From Candidatus Neomicrothrix sp. UBA672 (GTDB lineage Bacteria; Actinomycetota; Acidimicrobiia; Acidimicrobiales; MedAcidi-G1), in NCBI GenBank assembly GCA_002299135.1, contig DBNM01000122.1, positions 1-55,277 on the forward strand: a stretch of 55,277 nt of DNA, in the 5' to 3' direction. The translations under genes were made by a program, and so were the position numbers. Positions 1-6,928 of the stretch are shown here, piece after piece. The notes beneath the pieces were generated by a model. The model worked only from the letters and a program-made list of their open reading frames with translations, searched no databases and was not told the DNA's origin. Position 1 is the stretch's first letter. Every line of letters begins with the position of its first letter.

Positions 1-255
1 AATTTGAACATTCCAAACAAACCCGTAAAAGAAGTCCTCGGATTCCGACAAGCCGATTTAGCGAATATAGGAAGAGTTCAAACAGTAATAACTTCTCAAG
101 ACTCAACTGGCATAGATATCGAACTTGAGCCATGTAACGACCCGGTACCTGAAGGAACTGATTCGGCTCTTTTAGAAAAAGGTTTCGCGACAGCTACAAC
201 ACTCGAACCGTCTAAAGAAGCCGCTGTAGTTCTACCAACTGAAGAATGGGAATAG
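1..255 (+). CDS. surE: 5'-nucleotidase SurE, C-terminal fragment (truncated by window start)
   Basis: The reading frame is open from the first base, so the gene starts outside the window. The visible residues begin NLNIPNKP, which matches the conserved segment of actinobacterial SurE that reads like LNVNVPN-P, followed by a stretch resembling the family's GVR-A-LA-FG block. The later GTDSALLEKGFATATTLEP resembles the SurE C-terminal motif TD-x-L-x-x-G-Y-x-S-V-T-P-L. SurE is a metal-dependent phosphatase acting on nucleoside 5'- and 3'-monophosphates in the cytoplasm. The metal ligands are in the missing N-terminal half, so activity cannot be judged. A TTG at position 4 could be mistaken for a start, but homology continues across it. 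The family call rests on pattern memory of the C-terminus only. Confidence 0.6.
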   Translation, partial: NLNIPNKPVKEVLGFRQADLANIGRVQTVITSQDSTGIDIELEPCNDPVPEGTDSALLEKGFATATTLEPSKEAAVVLPTEEWE

Positions 256-307
256 ATCATATGCCGAGTAGAAGATCAACATACTCAAATTGACGTAACC
301 TGAAACT

Positions 308-1648
308 GTGAGCGTCAAGGAAACAAAACCCCCACTTAGTCCATTTACGAGAATGGCTATCACACACCTTTCAGGCGCAGCAGCGGACGCGATGATTGCT
401 GTAGCACTAGCAGGTTCACTCTTTTTTCTTGATCCAGACTCAGCAAGACCAAAAATCGCTCTATACCTACTTTTAACTATTGCACCATTCGCTATCGTCA
501 CGCCGCTCATCGGTCCTTTAATTGATCGAATTTCTGGAGGTCGACGAACAATGATTCTTATAACACTGCTTGCACGCGCAACTCTGGCAACACTTCTCGC
601 CATGTACATCGAAAGTCTTGCTTTGTTCCCAATAGCTTTTGGAATTCTCGTATTCCAAAAAGCTTATTCAGTAGCGAAAAGCGCCGTAGTTCCAAAATTA
701 GTTAGTTCGGAAAGAGATTTAGTAGAAGCAAATTCGAAATTGGCACTCCTGAGTGCAGTTGGAAGTTTTTTTGGAGCTTCAATTGGGGGACTGGCTCTCC
801 TCATAGGGCCTTCCTGGCCTGCGAAAATTGCTGTTATAGGATTCACACTTACTTTGGTTTCCGCAGTTCAAATACCAAGAGTCACTGTTGCGACCACTCC
901 AGCAACATCAGGAGAAAAAACAGAGTTGCGTTCAGCAGGAATAATTAATGCAGCCGCAGCGATGGCAGTGCTACGAGCCGCTGTAGGTTTCGTGACTTTT
1001 CTGCTTGCATTTGAATTCAGAGGTGGAGAAGAAGGTGTAGCAATGGAAGGAACAGGTCGTGCGTTAGGTGTAGCTACTGGGGTGGTAAGAGATCAAGACA
1101 TTCTTGGAACCCCTGGAGCTCCTGTCTGGCACTTCGGTGCTGTTCTAGCATGCGCAAGTGGAGGAGCTTTGCTTGGAGCACGAGTAGCACCACGCTTAAG
1201 AAAACTGATGGTTGAAGAAAGAATTATTTCAGGTGTCCTCTTTATAGCTTTCGCAGGAACAGTTTCTGCATCTTGGCTTCCATCAATTCTAGGAGCCATG
1301 GTTGTTTCTTTGCTTTTAGCCGGATCCGCGGGATCTGCCAAATTAGCATTCGACTCTCTCGTCCAAAGAGATGCACCGGATGCAAACCATGGAAGATCAT
1401 TCGCTCTTTTTGAAGGAAGGTTCCAACTCAGTTGGGCATTCGGATCACTAATAGCTTTATTAATCGCAATGCTGCCAATACAAGTCGGTTATTTCACAAT
1501 GGCTCTCGGTGTAGGACTTGGTCTCGTTTTTTACCTACCAAGAACTAGAGAAGCTCGTAAAGCGGAAAAAATCATTACACCTGAAGAACCTCAAAAACCC
1601 GACGGACAACTTGGCTTTTGGACTAGAAGCACAGAAGAAGAAAACTAA
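308..1648 (+). CDS. MFS-type membrane transporter
   Basis: This 446-residue protein is almost wholly hydrophobic with about twelve predicted membrane segments. The loop between helices 2 and 3 (residues 69-80, GPLIDRISGGRR) is the typical major facilitator superfamily signature. A longer polar insert near residues 195-260 lies around the middle of the protein, where MFS proteins carry their central cytoplasmic loop. The substrate cannot be read from the sequence; the N-terminal half resembles drug/efflux-type actinobacterial MFS proteins. I kept the GTG start at 308, although its ribosome binding site is weak and an ATG at 353 (Met16) is an alternative. It lies 52 bp after surE on the same strand and converges on the metalloprotease gene: the stop codons overlap as CTAA at 1645-1648. 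Confidence 0.8.
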   Translation: MSVKETKPPLSPFTRMAITHLSGAAADAMIAVALAGSLFFLDPDSARPKIALYLLLTIAPFAIVTPLIGPLIDRISGGRRTMILITLLARATLATLLAMYIESLALFPIAFGILVFQKAYSVAKSAVVPKLVSSERDLVEANSKLALLSAVGSFFGASIGGLALLIGPSWPAKIAVIGFTLTLVSAVQIPRVTVATTPATSGEKTELRSAGIINAAAAMAVLRAAVGFVTFLLAFEFRGGEEGVAMEGTGRALGVATGVVRDQDILGTPGAPVWHFGAVLACASGGALLGARVAPRLRKLMVEERIISGVLFIAFAGTVSASWLPSILGAMVVSLLLAGSAGSAKLAFDSLVQRDAPDANHGRSFALFEGRFQLSWAFGSLIALLIAMLPIQVGYFTMALGVGLGLVFYLPRTREARKAEKIITPEEPQKPDGQLGFWTRSTEEEN

Positions 1649-2814
1649 TCCCCTGTTTCTAAATCTAATCTCGCTAACCACAACCCTGGAGCATCAACCT
1701 CGCTAGGAGTTGGCAGATTGGATTCATCAACCCAAAGGCGATCTAAACCTTTGGAACCTGCTCTTTCAACAACTCCACCAATAAAAGAGACACCGCGATC
1801 AACTTGTTCTTGTGTCAGATTCAAACCCAATATTTTCTCTACAAAACGTTCAGCCTCACCAGTCTCGACACGACGTCTTCGCAGAGCTTCAGTCATCATC
1901 GGGTAAGAAGGAATTAAGTCATTACCTATTTGATCCATTGTGTAGTCAACAAACCCGATAATCACTGCAACAAGTGCTTCCAAATAAGGTAAAAGAGCTT
2001 CTTGTTGAGGTGAACGAACCGCACCTAGAACCATTTCAGGATTTAAAACATTTTCTAAAGAAGCTAACCCTTCCAATCCTTCACCGATTTCGATTTCACC
2101 AAGTTGATCTTGAATCACTGAAGGGTCACTACTGAAACTTTCAGCATGTTGGGTTAACAACCCGCTTAGGTTTTTTCGGATATGAGGAATTCCCAGAACA
2201 GCATGATGGGTAACTTCATGAAGACAAATCCAAAGCCTCAAATCTTCCTTAGGAATACTCCAATCTTCACCAAAAGAGTCAATATTCGGTGCAACCAGAA
2301 GAATACGATCGCCTTCACGAGGTATGGGAAGATCGTAGGTTCCTAAACATCTACTAGCTAGATGGCCAACCATTGTTCCAGTGGTCATCTCCGCCATCAT
2401 CGGGGCAAGTAAAGCCATCATTTCATTAATCTCAGATGGAAAGTCACCTAAATCTATATCGTCATCAGTCCCTATAGAAGCCAAGCCGACGAGTAAAGGT
2501 TTAAGAGCATCCAAAGAATGTGTTGCCCAACCAGCTTTAGTCACTGGTTCTATTGTTAAAGATCCGCTACGAGAAGGAGTCAAACCCGTCACCTTATTAA
2601 CGTGCAGTTCCGCGACTCTTAAGAGATTCTCAAATTCCATTCGTTCAACAGGGTCAACATTAGGTTCACTAGTTCCACCAGAGGCAATGGCCATCGCTAT
2701 TTGCTTAGCTGATTGTCCACCTTGTTGCGAAAAAGATTTGAATATCTCATTCAAAAATGACATATCAGAGAACGGATTGTCATCATCTGGGTTAGATGGA
2801 TCGAAGAACTCCAC
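1645..2814 (-). CDS. Zinc-dependent metalloprotease, DUF2342 / F420-biosynthesis-associated family
   Basis: This 389-residue protein carries HEVTHH at residues 199-204, the HExxH zinc-protease core, inside the conserved segment LWICLHEVTHHAVLGIP. The N-terminus is rich in Asp, Pro and Phe (FFDPSNPDDDNPFSD), and the overall length fits the DUF2342 ('zincin') family, which is largely restricted to actinobacteria and often annotated as 'coenzyme F420 biosynthesis associated'. No signal peptide is seen, so it is probably cytoplasmic. The start is GTG at 2814; the nearby upstream ATG (2822) is out of frame. It sits near the PDZ/Lon protease and UPF0182 genes, as the homologue does in mycobacteria (Rv3195 next to Rv3194c and Rv3193c). 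Its peptide substrate is unknown. Confidence 0.85.
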   Translation of the reverse strand: MEFFDPSNPDDDNPFSDMSFLNEIFKSFSQQGGQSAKQIAMAIASGGTSEPNVDPVERMEFENLLRVAELHVNKVTGLTPSRSGSLTIEPVTKAGWATHSLDALKPLLVGLASIGTDDDIDLGDFPSEINEMMALLAPMMAEMTTGTMVGHLASRCLGTYDLPIPREGDRILLVAPNIDSFGEDWSIPKEDLRLWICLHEVTHHAVLGIPHIRKNLSGLLTQHAESFSSDPSVIQDQLGEIEIGEGLEGLASLENVLNPEMVLGAVRSPQQEALLPYLEALVAVIIGFVDYTMDQIGNDLIPSYPMMTEALRRRRVETGEAERFVEKILGLNLTQEQVDRGVSFIGGVVERAGSKGLDRLWVDESNLPTPSEVDAPGLWLARLDLETGD

Positions 2815-2906
2815 ACTTGCATCGTAGATTCAAAAAATTGTTTAGCGTTGATTTTTCAGGAAACAAAATCATAGAAATAAATCAGCATTTAACAAAAATA
2901 AAATTC

Positions 2907-2923
2907 TTAACCACAACGGTTAA
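2907..2923. promoter_or_regulatory. Inverted repeat between divergent genes
   Basis: TTAACC-acaac-GGTTAA is a perfect 6-bp inverted repeat with a 5-bp spacer in the 180-bp AT-rich gap between the divergent metalloprotease and moaE genes. It could be an operator for either promoter. It has no T-run, so it is not a terminator. Short palindromes in AT-rich DNA occur by chance, hence the low confidence. The rest of the gap shows no gene. Confidence 0.25.
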
Positions 2924-2994
2924 TAAAGACATGCAACCATACGCTATTCTGCTCACCATATGCGTAACATTTATTATCTACCTAAGATTTCAAA

Positions 2995-3498
2995 ATGACG
3001 CTTTCTCCACCAACTAACAGTGACACATGGATTGGTTTGGGTGACCAAACTCTTCCAGTGAACGAAGCTCTGGAATGGGTTAACCAACCAGAGTGTGGAG
3101 CCGTAGTTCTTTTTAGCGGCAATATAAGAAACCATGCTGAAGGCCGTGCAAACGTTACAGAAATAACTTATGAATCTTATGAAGAACAAGCTTTACCGAG
3201 GTTAGAAAAAATCGCTGAGAAAACCCGCGAACATTGGCCCGAAGTAAAAAGAATAGTGATGTTGCACCGAATCGGGAAACTTGAAATAGGTGAAACAGCA
3301 GTAATCGTTCTGGCTTCTTCAGCTCACAGAGACGATGCTTTTTCTGCAGGACGGTGGTGTATAGACACACTTAAAAAAACTGTTCCAATTTGGAAATCTG
3401 AAACTTGGGAAGGTGGAAGTGACTGGGGACTTGACGCGCAACACATTACTGAATTAGAAGAAATAGATTCTCTTGAACCCGATAGTGGAAACTTATGA
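2995..3498 (+). CDS. moaE: Molybdopterin synthase catalytic subunit MoaE
   Basis: MoaE transfers sulfur from thiocarboxylated MoaD to cyclic pyranopterin monophosphate to form molybdopterin in the cytoplasm. The 167-residue protein shows the family pattern: GAVVLFSGNIRNHAEG near residues 35-50, the HRIGKLEIGE segment at 91-100, which binds the precursor, the SAHRDDAF block at 109-116, and KKTVPIWKSE at 127-136, which contains the conserved lysines of the active site. The N-terminus is about 15 residues longer than in E. coli MoaE. No moaD or other molybdenum cofactor gene is visible nearby. It is the first gene of a compact run: its TGA stop overlaps the ATG of the next gene (ATGA at 3495-3498). 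Confidence 0.9.
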   Translation: MTLSPPTNSDTWIGLGDQTLPVNEALEWVNQPECGAVVLFSGNIRNHAEGRANVTEITYESYEEQALPRLEKIAEKTREHWPEVKRIVMLHRIGKLEIGETAVIVLASSAHRDDAFSAGRWCIDTLKKTVPIWKSETWEGGSDWGLDAQHITELEEIDSLEPDSGNL

Positions 3499-3725
3499 AT
3501 ACAAATTTAATTTTTCTGGCAGGAACAGTAGTCATAGCCATAATTGGTTCAATTATTCTTTGGTTGATTACAAGGCCTAAAACACGTTCAGCAACCCCCG
3601 GTGAATTGCAGAAGATATTGCGAGGTGCATCACAAAGAAAACCTAGACGGATGCAAAACCCGGATGGTATAAGAGTGATAGGCAGTGAAGAGAAATTAGA
3701 AACCCAAATAGAACGCGAAGATTGA
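3495..3725 (+). CDS. Small single-pass membrane protein of unknown function
   Basis: This 76-residue protein has an N-terminal hydrophobic helix (about residues 5-26, LIFLAGTVVIAIIGSIILWLI) followed by a basic, Arg/Lys-rich segment and an acidic C-terminus. I do not recognise a family. The ATG overlaps the stop of moaE (ATGA), and mreB begins two bases after its TGA, so it appears to be translationally coupled in a moaE-orf-mreB unit. The helix would place the positively charged tail in the cytoplasm. A role in anchoring or assisting MreB at the membrane would fit the position but is only a guess. Confidence 0.65.
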   Translation: MNTNLIFLAGTVVIAIIGSIILWLITRPKTRSATPGELQKILRGASQRKPRRMQNPDGIRVIGSEEKLETQIERED

Positions 3726-3726
3726 A

Positions 3727-4731
3727 ATGGCAAGAGATTTAGCTATCGACCTCGGTACAGCAAACACTCTGGTTTACGCTCGAAGTGAGGGAATAGTACT
3801 GGCGGAACCTTCTGTGATTGCTTTAAATGAAAACAATCGTGAAGTTTTGGCAATGGGTTCAGACGCATGGAACATGATAGGAAGAACCCCAGCTCATATA
3901 GTCGCTCACCGTCCACTGCGAAAAGGAGCGATCACAGATTTTGATATAACCCAAAGAATGGTCCGGCTCATTCTTAAAAGAGCAGGAGTAAGTCGTTTTA
4001 ACAAACCACGAGTAGTTATTTGTGTACCCTCTGCGATCACACCTGTTGAAAGGCGGGCAGTAACTGAAGCTTGTCGCCGAGCAGGAGCTTCAGACGCACA
4101 GCTCATCGAACAGCCTTTAGCAGCCGCCATAGGAGCAAACCTCCCAATAAGTGAAGCCTTTGGAAGCATGGTTGTTGATATCGGAGGCGGCACATCAGAA
4201 ACAGCACTACTTTCGTTGGGTGGAATAGTTGAAATAGAAGCGAAACGCGTTGGTTCTTTTGATATTGATGATGCAATTCAAAACTATATAAGGAGAGAAT
4301 ACGGATTAGCGATAGGTGAGAGAACAGCTGAAGAAATAAAATGGACAGTCGGATCTGCTGCAGAAACACCAGGTGAAGGCAGAGCAGAAGTACGAGGACG
4401 TGAAATGTTCACCGGTATGCCAAAGACAGTTGTTCTGCAGCCCTATGAAATCAGAACAGCAATTGAAGAACCTGTTTCTGTGATGGTTGATTCAGTAGTT
4501 TCTTGTCTCGGTAAAGCCCCCCCTGAACTTGCTCAGGATCTGTTAACCAGTGGCATTTATCTTGTAGGAGGAGGAAGTCTTTTACGCGGTTTAGATAGTC
4601 GAATATCACAAGAAACAGGAGTTCCAGTAGTTCACGCAGAATCGCCAATGGAGTGTGTGGTGCTGGGAGCTGGTCAACTAGTTGAAGATTTTGATGCAAT
4701 GCGCGCAATGTTTATGGAAGCTAGACGTTAA
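3727..4731 (+). CDS. mreB: Rod shape-determining protein MreB-like actin homologue
   Basis: This 334-residue protein has the actin-ATPase signatures of MreB: phosphate-1 AIDLGTANT (residues 6-14), phosphate-2 VDIGGGTSE (150-158) and the adenosine motif VGGGSLLRGL (280-289). MreB polymerises under the inner membrane and organises lateral cell-wall synthesis. Length and motif spacing are normal for the family. The usual partners mreC and mreD do not follow; instead a convergent HEAT-repeat gene begins three bases after the stop. The upstream partners are moaE and a small membrane protein. The MreB name is favoured over DnaK-like proteins because of the MreB-type segments RPLRKGAITDFD (62-73) and IEQPLAAAIGANLPI (127-141). 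Confidence 0.92.
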   Translation: MARDLAIDLGTANTLVYARSEGIVLAEPSVIALNENNREVLAMGSDAWNMIGRTPAHIVAHRPLRKGAITDFDITQRMVRLILKRAGVSRFNKPRVVICVPSAITPVERRAVTEACRRAGASDAQLIEQPLAAAIGANLPISEAFGSMVVDIGGGTSETALLSLGGIVEIEAKRVGSFDIDDAIQNYIRREYGLAIGERTAEEIKWTVGSAAETPGEGRAEVRGREMFTGMPKTVVLQPYEIRTAIEEPVSVMVDSVVSCLGKAPPELAQDLLTSGIYLVGGGSLLRGLDSRISQETGVPVVHAESPMECVVLGAGQLVEDFDAMRAMFMEARR

Positions 4732-4734
4732 AAA

Positions 4735-5367
4735 TCAATCAGGGCGTGGTCCAATATCAACTGGACTAATCACCCTATTTACATCAAGTAGGTCTTCAGC
4801 TATTTGTCGTACTTGCCAATCTCTGTCATTTAGAGATTTTTTAAGAGCTTCATCAACTTTCGGATCGTCAAAAGCCGCCAGAGCAATAGCTGCTCGACGT
4901 CTTATTGCAGGTTTATCCTTTAGGGCTTCTAGTACGGTTTCAAGCCCTAGAGGTGAACCTATAGATCCAAGAGCAGCAACAGCAGCTTCCCTACATAGTT
5001 GATCTGTATGACTATCGGCGATCAAGCAAAGTTGATTAATTACCTCATGAGTTTGATTCTCTTTTTCCCCTGCAGCCCAACATGCTGTTTCGACGACTAG
5101 AGGGTCTGTGTCATCAAATACATTAAGAGGGATTTCTTCAGGTCTTTTTGCTAGCAACTCGATCGCTCTTTTACGAACTTCAGGAGAAGGGTCGTAGACA
5201 GATTTTTCTAACATTTTTCCTGAAAGTTTTCCTAATTTTTCTAAAGAACTTAGAGCCGCTCCTCTCACCTTTGCATCCCCTTCATCTAATAATGAAATCG
5301 CTAACTCATAGTCACCTGAATAGCTAGAAAGAATAGCTTTTCGTCTATTAGAAGTATTTGAGTCCAC
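4735..5367 (-). CDS. HEAT-repeat / PBS-lyase-type repeat protein
   Basis: This 210-residue soluble protein is made of short alpha-helical repeats of about 30 residues, each with the HEAT-like pattern of hydrophobic residues, a central DP or DD turn and an Arg: examples are DAKVRGAALSSLEKLG, DPSPEVRKRAIELLAKR, DTDPLVVETACWAAGE, CREAAVAALGSIGSP, KPAIRRRAAIALAAFDD and DRDWQVRQIAEDLL. Such proteins are scaffolds for protein contacts, and no catalytic residues are expected. The start is GTG at 5367; its G is shared with the TAG stop of an upstream small membrane ORF (TAGTG), so the two are probably coupled. The partner is not known. Confidence 0.75.
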   Translation of the reverse strand: MDSNTSNRRKAILSSYSGDYELAISLLDEGDAKVRGAALSSLEKLGKLSGKMLEKSVYDPSPEVRKRAIELLAKRPEEIPLNVFDDTDPLVVETACWAAGEKENQTHEVINQLCLIADSHTDQLCREAAVAALGSIGSPLGLETVLEALKDKPAIRRRAAIALAAFDDPKVDEALKKSLNDRDWQVRQIAEDLLDVNRVISPVDIGPRPD

Positions 5368-5651
5368 TAGCCGATTGCCTGTTCCAAGAGGAAACCTCCT
5401 GCGAAAATAATTAGTCCGATAAGGGAAGCTAAAATAATTCCGCTAAAAATAACGAAAAAGCCAAGAAGAACAAAAGATCTCAACCTATGCCACCAACGTA
5501 TTTTTGCTGATTTGCCTAAAGTGATTCGGCGCGGAGGCTGAAACCAAACCCCTAATCTAGCTACCGGGCTCCATCCTTTATCTGCTGCACGTTCGGTGCT
5601 GCCATCTGGCGGGACAGGTGAACTAAAAATGTGTTTAAATTTGTAAAAAAT
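5367..5651 (-). CDS. Small membrane protein with apparent non-canonical ATT start
   Basis: An open frame runs on the minus strand from a TAA at 5663-5661 to a TAG at 5369-5367 with no ATG or GTG, and TTG only near the C-terminus, yet it reads like a real protein. It has a polar segment with SSPVPPDGSTERAADKGW, then WFQPPRRITLGKSAKIRWWHRLRS, then a continuous hydrophobic stretch of about 30 residues ending GGFLLEQAIG. An AAGGA Shine-Dalgarno-like motif at 5662-5658 lies six bases before an ATT codon (5651-5649), giving 94 residues. The stop overlaps the GTG start of the HEAT gene (TAGTG). It is likely a single-pass or hairpin membrane protein coupled to the HEAT protein. A sequencing error that destroyed a normal start is the main alternative. 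This gene occupies most of the otherwise gene-free 5368-5779 stretch; the remainder (5664-5779) is AT-rich divergent promoter space. Confidence 0.5.
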   Translation of the reverse strand: MFYKFKHIFSSPVPPDGSTERAADKGWSPVARLGVWFQPPRRITLGKSAKIRWWHRLRSFVLLGFFVIFSGIILASLIGLIIFAGGFLLEQAIG

Positions 5652-5779
5652 CTGAATTCCTTAAAAGCCTTCTCGTAATTTAATCATGACAGTTAATACA
5701 ACTGCAGTCAGGAATTTAAAAATACATTAGTAAAAAATGTAAAGTCTAAGAAAACGTACGGATACGGTAATCGCGAATA

Positions 5780-6835
5780 GTGTACGAGAATTTAATGAAT
5801 AAAAAAATCTCAAAAAAGTGGAAAACAGGAATCATATTTTTTCTTTTAATCGGATTCTTAATATCTATGACTTTTATTCAACTTCCGTATTTCGCTTTCA
5901 AACCAGGAACAGTAAACGAATTATCACGCAGGGTTGTTGTTTCGGAAGGGAGAAGTTTCGAACCCGCTGGCGAAATTTATTTCACGACAATTTCACAAGA
6001 TTCGTCGATAAATGGGTGGGAGTTTCTTGAAGGAACCTTCAAAGAATCTGTGCATTTGATTGATGAAGACTCAATTTTGGGAACAAGAAATAGAGACGAA
6101 AATAAAACTTTCAACTTTGACCTAATGAGGGCTTCTAAGTTGACAGCCGTGTCAGTTGCTTTAAGCCATTTAGGTTTGGAACCATATAGAGCTACAGGTG
6201 TAGGAATTGCCTCAGTCGGAGGCCCATCTGAAGGCATTCTGACCACATCTGATGTAATAGTTGCAGTAAATAAAAAAGAAGTTTTTACAGATCAAGATTT
6301 AATTATTGAAATCAGAGAATATGAACCTTCGGAAATTATTCAACTTAGTGTCGAGAAAATAGATGGATCCGATCCACGAGAAATCTCAATCGAACTTGGT
6401 TCACGTGAAGACGAACCGTCAGTTGCATTCCTTGGCATAGCACCTCAGACCCGCATAGAAGATAACGACGATTTGCCTGTACAAGTTCTAGTAAACACAG
6501 GAAGAATTGGAGGTAATTCAGCAGGTCTGGCTCTCGCACTATCTGTGTTAGATCTTTTAACTCCAGGAGAATTAACAGGAGGTTTTAAGATTGCCACTAC
6601 AGGAACAATCGACCTAGAAGGAAATGTAGGCCCCATAGGCGGAGTAGAACAAAAAACTATAACTGCCCGGAAGGCAGGAATGGATTTATTTTTGGTGCCC
6701 GAAAATTCTTTCGAAAATGCCAAGAAACACTCGGGTGAAATGAAAGTTGAAGGGGTAGCAAATTTAGACGATGCTTTAAAGGTTCTAACTGATTTGGGTG
6801 GCAACGGTGATTCCTTAGAACTACCAAAAAATTAA
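5780..6835 (+). CDS. PDZ-domain Lon-like (S16) membrane-anchored serine protease
   Basis: The protein (351 residues from GTG 5780; an in-frame ATG at 5795 is an equally plausible start) has an N-terminal membrane anchor at about residues 15-36, a PDZ-like domain around 140-200 (GVGIASVGGPSEGILTTSDVIVAVN) and a C-terminal Lon-type proteolytic domain. The catalytic Ser-Lys dyad is visible: Ser247 in GGNSAGLALAL and Lys292 in GPIGGVEQKTITARKAG, about the spacing of Lon. The proteolytic domain would lie outside the membrane. This is the YlbL/Rv3194c family. The gene is followed by UPF0182 on the same strand, the arrangement known from actinobacteria, and it is divergent from the metalloprotease farther upstream. 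Confidence 0.88.
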   Translation: MYENLMNKKISKKWKTGIIFFLLIGFLISMTFIQLPYFAFKPGTVNELSRRVVVSEGRSFEPAGEIYFTTISQDSSINGWEFLEGTFKESVHLIDEDSILGTRNRDENKTFNFDLMRASKLTAVSVALSHLGLEPYRATGVGIASVGGPSEGILTTSDVIVAVNKKEVFTDQDLIIEIREYEPSEIIQLSVEKIDGSDPREISIELGSREDEPSVAFLGIAPQTRIEDNDDLPVQVLVNTGRIGGNSAGLALALSVLDLLTPGELTGGFKIATTGTIDLEGNVGPIGGVEQKTITARKAGMDLFLVPENSFENAKKHSGEMKVEGVANLDDALKVLTDLGGNGDSLELPKN

Positions 6836-6928
6836 TAATATATTTCTCACGTTTCCTCTAATGAGGCCACCAGTAAGCTTAAAGAATGAGAGCGGAGCGA
6901 ATGGATTTCGCAGTTAGAGAGTTTAAGA

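Noticed and set aside
2796..3017. A 73-residue plus-strand frame in the metalloprotease-moaE gap
   Set aside because: It overlaps the starts of both neighbouring genes, has no ribosome binding site, and its composition simply follows the AT-rich gap.
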